Under the pieces are notes generated by a model. That model worked only from the letters and a program-made list of their open reading frames with translations, was not told the DNA's origin and ran no database searches. The position numbers and the translations under genes are program-made. This document shows positions 1 to 8,264 of a stretch of DNA of 64,000 nucleotides, piece after piece. Numbering within the stretch: the first letter of the stretch is position 1; every line of letters begins with the position of its first letter. Origin of the DNA: Xenophilus azovorans DSM 13620 (GTDB taxonomy: Bacteria > Pseudomonadota > Gammaproteobacteria > Burkholderiales > Burkholderiaceae_C); NCBI RefSeq assembly GCF_000745855.1, contig NZ_KN050766.1, positions 217,567-281,566 on the forward strand, read 5' to 3'.

Positions 1-76
1 GGGGGCGGTGCCGCAGAACTCGCTGCGTTCACTTCGTTCACTGCGCTCGAACAGCTGCGGCAAGTCAGATGTTGAA

Positions 77-102
77 GCGTGCCTGTCCTTCGGCAGGCAC
101 GC
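77..102. repeat. GC-rich hairpin, possible repeat or terminator
   Basis: Bases 77-85 (GCGTGCCTG) pair perfectly with 94-102 (CAGGCACGC) around an 8-base loop. It lies downstream of the cysI-DUF934 pair on the minus strand and could stop that transcript, but no clear T-run follows on that strand. The surrounding sequence resembles dispersed intergenic repeats of Comamonadaceae, which is from memory and not tested. Confidence 0.4.
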
Positions 103-218
103 CCGCCCCTGTCCTGCGCTCCTCGCCGCCCCACAAATCGCCCGCGCCCCAGGCCCCCGGCCACGGCGCGTGGAACCGTTGGTAGAGCATCCAACGGGGA
201 AGCTGATACCCCCAACCA

Positions 219-278
219 CCGTTCGGGCTGAGCCTGTCGAAGCCGGGTGACGCGCTTCGACAGGCTCAGCGTGAACGG
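219..278. repeat. 60-base inverted-repeat (REP-like) element, copy 1
   Basis: Two 24-base arms (219-242 and 255-278) with two mismatches flank a 12-base spacer. A second copy at 40306-40365 is the reverse complement of this one with a single base difference. The core CTGAGCCTGTCGAAG recalls a repeat seen between genes in many proteobacterial genomes. Such palindromes can act as transcription terminators or as REP-type mobile units. Confidence 0.8.
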
Positions 279-321
279 GTGAGGGGAATTGAACGGGGCA
301 GGGGCCGGACTACGGAACGAC

Positions 322-729
322 TCAGTGCTCGCGCGCGAACAGAGGCTCTTTCTGCTCCACGTCGCCCTGGTAAAAGCCGGCGTAGCGCTCGAACTGGCGC
401 TGCGCCGCGGAGGCGTCCACCCCCTCGCGCAGCACGGCGCTGCTGAAGCCGCTGCGCTGCATGTGCACCAGCAGGTCGATGATCACATCGCCCGTGGCGC
501 GGATGTCGCCGGCGAAGCGCCGGCGGCGGCGCAGCATGATGGCCTGGCTGTATGCGCGGCCGTCGGTGAACTTCGGAAACTGCAGCTCGATGCGGTCGAC
601 GCCTTCCAGGTCCAGCTCGGCGGCCAGCGGGTCGGCGTCGTTGGACAGCTGCAGGACCTTCAGGCCCGCGTCCGCGCCGCTCTCGCCGGCATGTTGCTCG
701 GCGCTGAGGATGCGCAGCGTCTGCTTCAT
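322..729 (-). CDS. DUF934 protein, sulfite reductase partner
   Basis: This 135-residue protein belongs to the DUF934 family, small proteins of unproven biochemical role encoded next to cysI in proteobacterial sulfur assimilation operons. The ATG at 729 overlaps the cysI stop codon in an ATGA arrangement, so the two genes are translationally coupled. The middle of the protein contains the family-like segment FPKFTDGRAYSQA followed by a run of arginines. No membrane segment or signal peptide is visible. A role in sulfite reduction is inferred from linkage. No cysH follows it, unlike the usual order. Confidence 0.85.
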   Translation of the reverse strand: MKQTLRILSAEQHAGESGADAGLKVLQLSNDADPLAAELDLEGVDRIELQFPKFTDGRAYSQAIMLRRRRRFAGDIRATGDVIIDLLVHMQRSGFSSAVLREGVDASAAQRQFERYAGFYQGDVEQKEPLFAREH

Positions 730-2507
730 GCCGCCACCTCCTCGGCCTTGAAGCGCGCGCCGTTGGCGGCGGCCTTGAACGGGTCGTGGCCCACGCGCCG
801 CAGCGTGTCGATGAAGAACTCGCCCGGCTTGCGCAGCGCGCGGTAGGTGCCGAGCAGCGCCTCGATCACTTCCGGCACCTCGGCCGCCGAGAACGACGGG
901 CCGACCACCTTGCCGCCCAGCGCCGGGCCCGACAGCTCGGTGCCGTCGGAGCCGCCCAGCGTGATCTGGTACCACTCCTTGCCGTCCTTGTCGACGCCCA
1001 GGATGCCGATGTGCCCGCTGTGGTGGTGGCCGCAGGAGTTGATGCAGCCGCTCATGTGCAGGTCGATCGGGCCGAGGTCGAACACCTCGTCCAGGTCCTG
1101 GTAGCGCTCGGTGATCGCCGCCGCGATGGGCAGCGAGCGCGCGTTGGCCAGCGAACAGAAGTCGCCGCCCGGGCAGGCGATCATGTCGGTCAGCAGGCCG
1201 ATGTTGGGCTGCGCCAGGCCCAGCGCGCGCGCCGCCTCGTACAGCGCGGGCAGGTCGCTCTCGTGCACCCAGGGCAGCATCAGGTTCTGCTCGTGCGTCA
1301 GGCGCGCCTCGGAGGCGGAGAACTGTTCGGCGAGCTGCGCCAGCGCCTCCATCGTGTCGGCATCGGCGTCGCCGGGCGCGAAGCCCACGCGCTTGAACGA
1401 CAGCGTGACGGCGCGCAGGTGCGGCAGGCGGTGGCCGCGCACGTTCTGCTTGAGCCAGCGCTGGTAGAGCTGGCCGCCGGTGTTCACGCTGGAAGGCAGG
1501 TTGGCGGGCTTGAGCTCGGGCACCACGAAGCTGGCCTGCACGCGGTCCAGCTCGGCCTGGGTGATGGTGTGCGGGGCGCCGTCCAGCTCGACGATGTCCT
1601 TGTACTCGGCCTCCACGTCGTCGATGAACTTCTGGCCCTCGGCCTTGACCAGGATCTTGATGCGCGCCTTCCACTTGTTGTCGCGCCGGCCATAGCGGTT
1701 GTACACGCGCACGATGGCCTCGATGTAGTTGAGCAGCTGGTCCCAGGGCAGGAACTCGCGCACCACGGTGCCGATGATCGGCGTGCGGCCCATGCCGCCG
1801 CCGGCCTTGACGGTGAAGCCCACCTCGCCGGCGTCGTTGCGCACCGCCTGCACGCCGATGTCGTACCAGCCGGTGGCGGCGCGGTCCTCGGCCGAGCCGT
1901 TGTAGGCGATCTTGAACTTGCGCGGCAGGAACGTGAATTCCGGATGCAGCGAACTCCACTGCCGGGTGATCTCGGCGAAGGGGCGGGTATCGACGATGTT
2001 GTCTTCGGCAATGCCCTCGTAGGCCTCGCAGGTGATGTTGCGGATGTCGTTGCCGCTGGTCTGGATGCCGTGCATGCACACGCTGGCCAGCAGGTCCATC
2101 ACGTCGGCGGCCTTGGTGATGGGGATCCAGTTGAACTGCACGTTGGTGCGGGTGGTGAAGTGGCCGTAGCCGTAGCGCAGCGGCGGGGCCGCCAGCGTCA
2201 GGCCCGGCTGGGCCGCCTGCAGCTCGTCCTGCGTGGCCTGGGCGTGGGCCAGCAGCGCCGGGTCGGGCTTGTCGTACTCGCGGGCGATGTGCGCCAGCAT
2301 GCGCAGTTGCGCGCTGCTGATCTCGCCGTAGGGCACGGCGATGCGCGCCATGGGGGCGTAGCGCTGGATGTACCAGCCGTTCTGCAGCCGCAGCGGCAGC
2401 AGCTCATCATCGGAGAGCTCGCCGCGCTGCCAGCGCTCGAGCTGGTCCCGGAACTGCTCCGCGCGCAGGCGGACGAACTGGCGATCGAAATCTGTGTACT
2501 GGTACAT
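726..2507 (-). CDS. cysI: Sulfite reductase haemoprotein (nitrite/sulfite reductase family)
   Basis: CysI reduces sulfite to sulfide with six electrons, using coupled sirohaem and a [4Fe-4S] cluster in the cytoplasm. The 593-residue product has two ferredoxin-like reductase repeats. The four cluster and sirohaem ligand cysteines are visible as C445-x5-C451 (CPGGDFC) and C488-x3-C492 (GCINSC). Sirohaem-contacting arginines and lysines lie in the first half. The ATG at 2507 begins MYQYTDFDRQF. It heads a two-gene operon with the DUF934 gene. Upstream AT-rich palindromic sequence fits control by a CysB-type regulator, which is inferred. Assimilatory nitrite reductase is a less likely alternative, because the DUF934 partner points to sulfur. 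Confidence 0.93.
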   Translation of the reverse strand: MYQYTDFDRQFVRLRAEQFRDQLERWQRGELSDDELLPLRLQNGWYIQRYAPMARIAVPYGEISSAQLRMLAHIAREYDKPDPALLAHAQATQDELQAAQPGLTLAAPPLRYGYGHFTTRTNVQFNWIPITKAADVMDLLASVCMHGIQTSGNDIRNITCEAYEGIAEDNIVDTRPFAEITRQWSSLHPEFTFLPRKFKIAYNGSAEDRAATGWYDIGVQAVRNDAGEVGFTVKAGGGMGRTPIIGTVVREFLPWDQLLNYIEAIVRVYNRYGRRDNKWKARIKILVKAEGQKFIDDVEAEYKDIVELDGAPHTITQAELDRVQASFVVPELKPANLPSSVNTGGQLYQRWLKQNVRGHRLPHLRAVTLSFKRVGFAPGDADADTMEALAQLAEQFSASEARLTHEQNLMLPWVHESDLPALYEAARALGLAQPNIGLLTDMIACPGGDFCSLANARSLPIAAAITERYQDLDEVFDLGPIDLHMSGCINSCGHHHSGHIGILGVDKDGKEWYQITLGGSDGTELSGPALGGKVVGPSFSAAEVPEVIEALLGTYRALRKPGEFFIDTLRRVGHDPFKAAANGARFKAEEVAA

Positions 2508-2607
2508 CGTGTGCTGGAGGGAACTGGAACGGCGTCGGCACGGCCCCGTGGAAGGGCTCGCGGGCGCGAAGGGCGGACTGTAGAGGCGGCCCTTATGAAA
2601 ACAAACG

Positions 2608-2695
2608 ATTTTCTGGTTCGAGCCTTATCCGGATATGCATATTCGCAAGGCGCCATGCGGGTTTCGGGGCCGCCGGGGCGCATTTCCGGATAAGG
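2608..2695 (-). promoter_or_regulatory. Probable cysI control region with nested palindromes
   Basis: This AT-rich island lies in otherwise GC-rich DNA upstream of cysI. CCTTATCCGGA (2623-2633) and TCCGGATAAGG (2685-2695) form perfect 11-base inverted arms. Inside are the palindromes TATCCGGATA and ATATGCATAT, and another CCTTAT lies at about 2610. These suit a LysR-type activator such as CysB. The regulator and the promoter elements are inferred. The distal arm is about 23 bases from the 3' end of the MFS gene, so it could also affect that transcript's end. Confidence 0.5.
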
Positions 2696-2719
2696 GCGGC
2701 CGGCGGCGGTCCGGCCCGC

Positions 2720-4327
2720 CTACGCCCCGGTCTTCCCGGGCGCCAGCGCGGCCTGGATGTCCTCCAGCCGCCGGCCGCGCGTCTCGACGCCGCCGCGCAG
2801 CAGCAGCGCCGCGGCCAGGGCCGTCGGCACGGCGATGACCAGCGCCGACAGCGCGAAGTGCCCGAACACCCCCAGCACGCCGAAGCCCGCGCCGAGGATG
2901 CCGCCGGCCTTCGAGCTGGCGGCGATCACCCCCGAGCCCGTGCCGCGCAGGTGCACCGGATAGATCTCGGCGGCGTAGGGGATGAGCATGGCGATCACGC
3001 CGCTCGAGCTGAACAGCAGCAGCGCGGTGGCCGTCACCATCGCCGCCGCCGAGTGCACCTGGAGCATGCCCAGCGCCATGAACAGCAGCAGCGCGGCGGC
3101 GGTGAGCGCGAGGAAGAGCACCAGCGCCTTGACGCTGCTCCAGCGGTGGTAGAGCCCGATGACGACCAGCGTGCCCGGCAGCGCCAGCAGGGCCGAGCGC
3201 GCCAGCAGGGCGTTGGCCGCGCCCGGGTCCATGCCCATCGCGCCCAGGTTGGTCGGCAGCCACAGCAGGAAGCCGAAGTTCACCAGCCCCCAGGCCAGGC
3301 CCGAGACGACCAGGCCCCAGGTGATGCGGGCATGCGGGCCGCGCAGCAGCGAGCCCAGCCCTGCCGGCGCGGCCTCCGGCTCGGCGACCACGGTGTCGGC
3401 ACCGGCACCCGACGCGTCGCTGCCCGAAAAGCGCGCCAGCACCGCGCGCGCGGCGTCGAACAGCCCGGCGTTCGCCAGGAAGCGCGGCGACTCGGGGATG
3501 TAGCGCCCGAGGAGGATGATGAGCAGCCCCGTCGGCAGGCCCAGCAGCCACAGCGAGCGCCAGCTGAACAGCGGCACCAGCAGGTCGGCCGCGCCCGCGG
3601 CCAGCAGGTAGCCCGCCGAGGTGCCCACGCCGCCCAGCGCCACCAGCAGCCAGCCGCGGTGCGCGGCGGGCACCGTCTCGGCCATCAGCGTGAAGGCGAT
3701 GGGCAGCAGGCCGCCGGCGGAGGCGCCCATCAGGAAGCACATCGCGAGGTTCCAGCCGAAGGCCGGCATGGCGCCGCAGATGGCGGTGCCGATGAACATC
3801 AGCGCCGACAGCAGGATCGCCGAGCGGCGCCCGAACACGTCCGCCAGCCGGCCCCAGACGATGGAGCCGACGGTGGTGCCGGTGAGCGCCACCAGCGCCA
3901 GCACGCCGGCCGTCTCCTTGCTGATGCCGTACTCCTGCGTCATGCCCGGCATCACGAAGCCCAGCGTGGCCGGCTTGAGCACGTCCACGGCCAGCGCGAC
4001 GACCAGCACGGCCACCAGCTTCCAGTGCTCGGCGTTCAGCGGCACGCTGTCGGCCAGGTGGAACTGCAGCGGCTGCGCAGGGTGGAGGCTGCGGCGCAGC
4101 TGCGCGATGCGCGGCATGAGGCCGTAGGCCGCGAGCAGCACGCCCAGCGGGATCGCCGCCATGCCGGCCAGCATCGGCGCGTCCATTTCCATGCCGACCA
4201 TCTGCCAGCCGGTGTAGCGGCCCATCAGGAACATGGGCGCGTGCGCGAGCACGCCGCCGATGATGGCGATGCAGCCCAGCCAGAAGGCCAGCGGATGGTG
4301 CAGGGAGAAGTCGCGCGGGGAGGACAA
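2720..4327 (-). CDS. MFS transporter, sugar/aromatic-acid porter type
   Basis: This is a 535-residue major facilitator with about twelve hydrophobic segments and an extended N-terminus. The loop after the sixth membrane segment carries PESPRFL, typical of the metabolite:H+ symporter and sugar-porter branches. The loop between segments 2 and 3 reads WGRLADVFGRRSA, the classic MFS signature. The substrate cannot be read from sequence; organic or aromatic acids are common for this branch. It lies 60 bases downstream of the Lrp gene on the same strand, so the two could be co-transcribed, perhaps linking it to amino-acid or keto-acid transport. Confidence 0.8.
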   Translation of the reverse strand: MSSPRDFSLHHPLAFWLGCIAIIGGVLAHAPMFLMGRYTGWQMVGMEMDAPMLAGMAAIPLGVLLAAYGLMPRIAQLRRSLHPAQPLQFHLADSVPLNAEHWKLVAVLVVALAVDVLKPATLGFVMPGMTQEYGISKETAGVLALVALTGTTVGSIVWGRLADVFGRRSAILLSALMFIGTAICGAMPAFGWNLAMCFLMGASAGGLLPIAFTLMAETVPAAHRGWLLVALGGVGTSAGYLLAAGAADLLVPLFSWRSLWLLGLPTGLLIILLGRYIPESPRFLANAGLFDAARAVLARFSGSDASGAGADTVVAEPEAAPAGLGSLLRGPHARITWGLVVSGLAWGLVNFGFLLWLPTNLGAMGMDPGAANALLARSALLALPGTLVVIGLYHRWSSVKALVLFLALTAAALLLFMALGMLQVHSAAAMVTATALLLFSSSGVIAMLIPYAAEIYPVHLRGTGSGVIAASSKAGGILGAGFGVLGVFGHFALSALVIAVPTALAAALLLRGGVETRGRRLEDIQAALAPGKTGA

Positions 4328-4387
4328 GATGGGGCGGCAGGTGGAGGAGGGCGCCCATCCTAGCCGCAGCGATGGGCGGCGCCGCCG

Positions 4388-4861
4388 TCACCGGTCCAGC
4401 GGCAGCGCCAGCGTCTCCTTGACTTCCTCCATCACCACGTAGCTGTGCGACTCGGCCGGCACCGGCAGCTTCTTGAGAATGTCGCCCAGCAGGTGGCGGT
4501 ACTCGCCCATGCCGCGCAGGCGCGCCTTCACCAGGTAGTCGAAGCCGCCCGAGACGAGGTGGCATTCCTGCACCTCGGGCATGTGCAGCAGTTCCTTCTT
4601 CACCTTGTCGAACACCTCGCCGGACTTGGACGAGAGCTTGATCTCCACGAACACCAGCAGCGTCTTGCCCACCGCCTCGGGCGCCACGCGGGCGTGGTAG
4701 CCGGTGATGACGCCGCTGCGCTCCAGGCGCTTGACGCGCTCCGAGCAGGGCGAGGTCGACAGGCCCACCCGCTGCGCCAGCTCGGTGATGGCGATGCGGC
4801 CCTCGCGCTGGAGGATGTCGAGGATCTTGCGGTCGATGCGGTCGAGCGGGGCGGTGGACAT
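4388..4861 (-). CDS. Lrp/AsnC family transcriptional regulator
   Basis: This 157-residue protein has an N-terminal winged helix-turn-helix (about residues 5-60, with DRIDRKILDILQREGRI and a recognition helix near STSPCSERVKRLE) and a C-terminal RAM domain that binds amino acids and forms octamers. It is divergently transcribed from dadA across a 149-base gap. This fits a regulator that senses an amino acid and controls D-amino-acid catabolism, as Lrp does for dad genes in enteric bacteria and Pseudomonas. The specific effector is not visible. Confidence 0.9.
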   Translation of the reverse strand: MSTAPLDRIDRKILDILQREGRIAITELAQRVGLSTSPCSERVKRLERSGVITGYHARVAPEAVGKTLLVFVEIKLSSKSGEVFDKVKKELLHMPEVQECHLVSGGFDYLVKARLRGMGEYRHLLGDILKKLPVPAESHSYVVMEEVKETLALPLDR

Positions 4862-5010
4862 GGTGATTCCTTCGGGCGCGCGGCCGTTTGGGCGCCTGGA
4901 TCAGTGGATTTTGCTGGATATCGAAGAAATAACCATGACATTTGCCGGTTTGGAGGGCCTAGATTCCGGCAATCGTCCTTTCCACGCCTTCATTTCCAGC
5001 AGGTCCACCC
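4862..5010. promoter_or_regulatory. Divergent lrp-dadA control region
   Basis: The 149 bases between the divergent lrp-like and dadA genes contain an AT-rich tract at roughly 4900-4945, around TTTTGCTGGATATCGAAGAA, in GC-rich surroundings. Lrp-family proteins often bind degenerate AT-rich sites in such gaps to control both genes. Exact promoters and binding sites are not identifiable by eye. Confidence 0.45.
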
Positions 5011-6312
5011 ATGAAAGTGATCGTTCTCGGCGGCGGCGTCATCGGTACCACCACGGCCTACTACCTGGCCCGGTCCGGCGCGAGCGTCACGGTGCTCGAC
5101 CGGCAGGCCGGCGTGGCGCAGGAAACGAGCTTCGGCAACGCCGGGCAGGTCTCGCCCGGCTACTCCACGCCCTGGGCCGCCCCGGGCATCCCGCTGAAGG
5201 CACTGAAGTGGATGTTCCAGCAGCATGCGCCGCTGGCCATCCGCGCCGACGGCTCGCTGTTCCAGTTGCGCTGGATGGCGCAGATGCTGCGCAACTGCTC
5301 GCCGGCGCGCTACGCGGTGAACAAGGAACGCATGATGCGCGTGGCCGAGTACAGCCGCGACTGCCTGCGCGCGCTGCGCGCCGAGACGGGCCTGCAGTAC
5401 GAGCAGCGCACCGGCGGCACGCTGCAGGTCTTCCGCACCGCGCAGCAGATGGACGCCGTGCAGCGCGACATCGCCGTGCTGCAGGAATGCGGCGTGCCCT
5501 ACGAACTGCTGGACCACGAGGGCCTGGCCCGCGTGGAGCCGGCGCTGGCGCGCACCGGCGGCGCGTTGGTCGGCGGCCTGCGCCTGCCCAACGACGAGAC
5601 GGGCGACTGCCATCTCTTCACCAACCGCCTGGCCGACGTGGCCCGCGGCCTGGGCGTGGAGTTCCGTTTCGGCGCGACGGTGGAGCAGGTGCTGGCCGAA
5701 GGCGGCCGCATCACCGGCGTGCGCGTCGATGGCGAGGTGCTGACCGCCGACCGCTACGTGCTGGCCCTCGGCAGCTACTCGCGCGCCCTGGCCGCGCAGC
5801 TCGGGCTTCATCTTCCGGTCTACCCGGTCAAGGGCTACTCGCTCACCGTGCCGCTGGTCGATGCCAGCCTGGCGCCGCAGTCCACCGTGCTGGACGAGAC
5901 CTACAAGATCGCTGTCACACGATTCGACGACCGCATCCGCGTGGGCGGCATGGCGGAGCTGGGCGGCTTCGACCTGCGCCTGGACCCGCGCCGCCGCGCC
6001 ACGCTGGAGAAGGTGGTCGGCGAACTGTTCCCCGGCGGCGACCTGCCGGCCGCCAGCTTCTGGACCGGCCTGCGCCCGATGACGCCCGACAGCACGCCCA
6101 TCGTCGGCGCCACGCCGCTGGCCAACCTGTTCCTCAACACCGGCCACGGCACGCTGGGCTGGACCATGGCCTGCGGCAGCGGCAAGCTGGTGTCCGACCT
6201 CGTCATGGGCCAGCGGCCCGAGATCCGCACCGACGGCCTGGGCGTGGACCGCTACGGCCGCCAGCCCGCGGCACGCCATCCGGGCCTGCGGCCCGCGCAC
6301 GCGGCCTCCTGA
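5011..6312 (+). CDS. dadA: D-amino-acid dehydrogenase small subunit
   Basis: DadA is an FAD enzyme of the inner-membrane face that oxidises D-amino acids to 2-oxo acids and ammonia and passes electrons to the respiratory chain. The 433-residue product begins with a dinucleotide-binding fold (GGGVIG, residues 7-12) followed by the family stretches [13 protein letters not shown] and PVKGYSLT. Near the end, [15 protein letters not shown] closes the FAD site. Length and motifs match DadA. No dadX racemase gene follows; the next gene is unrelated. The adjacent divergent Lrp-type gene probably regulates it. Confidence 0.93.
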   Translation: MKVIVLGGGVIGTTTAYYLARSGASVTVLDRQAGVAQETSFGNAGQVSPGYSTPWAAPGIPLKALKWMFQQHAPLAIRADGSLFQLRWMAQMLRNCSPARYAVNKERMMRVAEYSRDCLRALRAETGLQYEQRTGGTLQVFRTAQQMDAVQRDIAVLQECGVPYELLDHEGLARVEPALARTGGALVGGLRLPNDETGDCHLFTNRLADVARGLGVEFRFGATVEQVLAEGGRITGVRVDGEVLTADRYVLALGSYSRALAAQLGLHLPVYPVKGYSLTVPLVDASLAPQSTVLDETYKIAVTRFDDRIRVGGMAELGGFDLRLDPRRRATLEKVVGELFPGGDLPAASFWTGLRPMTPDSTPIVGATPLANLFLNTGHGTLGWTMACGSGKLVSDLVMGQRPEIRTDGLGVDRYGRQPAARHPGLRPAHAAS

Positions 6313-6383
6313 CGCGCCGCTCGGCGGCCATGCCCGCAACGGGGCGGGCCGCCGGCATATGCCTTGATGCCTATGCCATTACA

Positions 6384-6396
6384 CCTCGTTACGAGG
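6384..6396 (+). promoter_or_regulatory. Hairpin covering the ribosome binding site of the FecR-like gene
   Basis: CCTCG (6384-6388) and CGAGG (6392-6396) form a perfect 5-base stem with a 3-base loop. The right arm contains the GAGG Shine-Dalgarno sequence for the ATG at 6401, so folding would lower translation of the first signalling gene. Whether this is regulatory is untested. Confidence 0.35.
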
Positions 6397-6400
6397 CACC

Positions 6401-7363
6401 ATGCGCGCATCGGAGCTCTTCGGTGCGAGGACGGTGAAACGGATCAGGAACGTCCTGGCGACGGTGTTGCTGCTGCTGGTGGGCGCAGCCGCCCACGCGG
6501 CCCCTGCGGCGCAGCCGCCGGCCCTCGTCTCCATCCTGGACGGCGAGGCGGCGCTGCTGCGTGACAGCGGCCGCTTCGGCGCGGCCGAAGGCGTGCGCCT
6601 GGCCGCGGGCGACCTGCTGGAGACCGGCCCGCAGACGCGCCTGCTGCGCCTCGAATTCACCGACGGCGCGATCGTCGACCTGGGTCCGTCCACGCGCGCG
6701 TTCGTGGCGCCGCGCCTGGGCATGCGCGGGCAGGCTGCGGCGGCGCACGTGTACGTGCTGCAGGGGTGGTTCAAGCTCATCCAGCCCGCGGGCGGCGCGC
6801 CCGTGCCGGCCGGTGTGCTGACGCCGGCCTACGCGCTGGGCGAGCCTGCCGGCCAGCAGGTCGCCGCGGTCGATGCCGACGGCGGCTTCCAGCTCTTCTG
6901 CGAGGCCGGCGCCGTCGCCCTGCAGGACCGGGCCGCCAGGCCCGCGCCACCGCCCGTGCGGCTGAAGGCCGGCGAGTTCTTCGCCCGCCGCGGCAGCGGC
7001 AAGGCGGCCGTCGCACCGCGCCCCACGCCGGCCTTCATCCAGTCCGTGCCGCGCAGCTTCCTCGACCCGCTGCCGACCCGCGCCGCGCTGTTCAAGGGCC
7101 GCGAGGTGGCACCCAGGCGCCTGGGCGACCTGGCCTACACCGACGCCGCGGCCTGGCTGGTGGCCGAGCCGATGCTGCGCAGCCACTTCGCCATCCGCTG
7201 GCGCGCGCTGGCGCGGCGGCCCGACTTCCGTGCCGGCCTGGTCGAGCACATGCGCGAGCACCCCGAATGGGACCGCATCGTCTTTCCCGAGAAGTACCGC
7301 CCCAAGCCCCCGGCGCAGGCCCCCGCCGCACCCCCGCGGCCGGCGGGCGTCCGCACCTACTGA
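6401..7363 (+). CDS. Exported FecR-like protein
   Basis: The 320-residue protein has a signal peptide (hydrophobic core about residues 18-31, cleavage near AHAAP). A FecR-like beta-rich segment follows: LVSILDGEAALLRD, then an alternating strand pattern through DLLETGPQTRLLRLEF and ALGEPAGQQ. The last 130 residues are rich in proline and arginine and match no family I recognise. FecR-type domains usually sit in the periplasm and sense or relay signals. It is followed within 24 bases by the membrane sensor gene and then the kinase gene, suggesting one operon. A GTG at 6434 would give a shorter, more typical signal peptide and is an alternative start. Confidence 0.6.
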   Translation: MRASELFGARTVKRIRNVLATVLLLLVGAAAHAAPAAQPPALVSILDGEAALLRDSGRFGAAEGVRLAAGDLLETGPQTRLLRLEFTDGAIVDLGPSTRAFVAPRLGMRGQAAAAHVYVLQGWFKLIQPAGGAPVPAGVLTPAYALGEPAGQQVAAVDADGGFQLFCEAGAVALQDRAARPAPPPVRLKAGEFFARRGSGKAAVAPRPTPAFIQSVPRSFLDPLPTRAALFKGREVAPRRLGDLAYTDAAAWLVAEPMLRSHFAIRWRALARRPDFRAGLVEHMREHPEWDRIVFPEKYRPKPPAQAPAAPPRPAGVRTY

Positions 7364-7387
7364 CGAGCGCCCGCGAGCGCGACCACG

Positions 7388-8260
7388 ATGAAGCTCCTCC
7401 TCAAGTTCAACCTGGCCTTCCTGCTGGTCTTCGCCCTCGGCCTGGGCGCGGCCGCCTACCTGGCGCGCAGCATGCTGCAACAGGGCGCGCACGACGAGGT
7501 GCTCGACCGCGCCCGCCTCATCATGGAGAGCGCCGCCGCCGTCAGCACCTACACGGCCACGCAGATCCAGCCGCTGCTGCAGACGCAGATGAAGTACACC
7601 TTCCTGCCGCAGTCGGTGCCGGCGTACTCGTCCACCGAGATGATCAACGCGCTACGCACCAAGCACCCGGAGTACTCGTACAAGCCGGCCATGCTCAACC
7701 CCACCAACCCGCGCGACCGCGCGCAGGACTGGGAGGAGGACGTGATCGCCCGGTTCGCCCAGCAGTCGGAGCTGACCGAGTTCGTCGGCCGGCGCGAGAC
7801 CGCTTCCGGCCCGGCCCTGTACATCGCCCGGCCGATCCGCATCACCAACCCCGTCTGCCTGAGCTGCCACACCACGCCGGGCATCGCGCCAGCGCCGATG
7901 GTCGAGAAGTACGGCCCCTCCAACGGCTTCGGCTGGAAGCTCAACGAGGTGCTGGGCGCGCAGGTGGTGTCGGTGCCCATGTCGGTGCCCTTCGAGCGGG
8001 CCGACAAGGCCTTCGGCGTCGTCATGGGCGCGCTGGCGGGCGTGTTCGTGCTGATCGGCCTGACGCTCAACCTGATGCTGTGGAAGCTGGTGATCCAGCC
8101 GGTGACGCGCCTGTCGGCGCTGACGGACCGCGTGAGCATGGGCGAGCTGGACGCGCCGGAGTTCGCCGTGCGCTCGAAGGACGAGATCGGCGTGCTGTCC
8201 GAGTCCTTCGCGCGCATGCGCAAGAGCCTGGTCCACGCCATGAAGCTGCTCGACACCTGA
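7388..8260 (+). CDS. Membrane sensor with Tll0287-like (DUF3365) haem-motif domain and HAMP
   Basis: This 290-residue protein has a first membrane segment at about residues 5-27, a periplasmic Tll0287-like/DUF3365 domain (about 30-190), a second membrane segment (about 200-225) and a HAMP-like linker to the end. A c-type haem attachment motif C157-x-x-C160-H161 lies late in the periplasmic domain. No kinase, methyl-acceptor or cyclase domain follows the HAMP, so output must go to a separate protein. The Ser/Thr kinase gene begins 4 bases after its stop codon and is the obvious candidate. Redox or gas sensing through haem is an inference. Confidence 0.75.
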   Translation: MKLLLKFNLAFLLVFALGLGAAAYLARSMLQQGAHDEVLDRARLIMESAAAVSTYTATQIQPLLQTQMKYTFLPQSVPAYSSTEMINALRTKHPEYSYKPAMLNPTNPRDRAQDWEEDVIARFAQQSELTEFVGRRETASGPALYIARPIRITNPVCLSCHTTPGIAPAPMVEKYGPSNGFGWKLNEVLGAQVVSVPMSVPFERADKAFGVVMGALAGVFVLIGLTLNLMLWKLVIQPVTRLSALTDRVSMGELDAPEFAVRSKDEIGVLSESFARMRKSLVHAMKLLDT

Positions 8261-8264
8261 AGAC

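Larger units (their letters stand above)
1..321. other. Gene-free left edge carrying two hairpin elements
   Basis: No open frame here has a credible ribosome binding site or recognisable product. The stretch holds a GC-rich hairpin (77-102) and a 60-base inverted repeat (219-278), each listed separately. In related sulfur operons a cysH gene commonly follows the DUF934 gene; here the minus-strand transcript runs into these repeats instead. The frames that cross this stretch look like chance openings in GC-rich DNA. Confidence 0.6.

Noticed and set aside
786-2693. Long open frame (635 codons) antisense to cysI
   Set aside because: It is a shadow created by GC-rich third positions. Its product is low-complexity and matches nothing, while cysI on the other strand has all its ligand cysteines.
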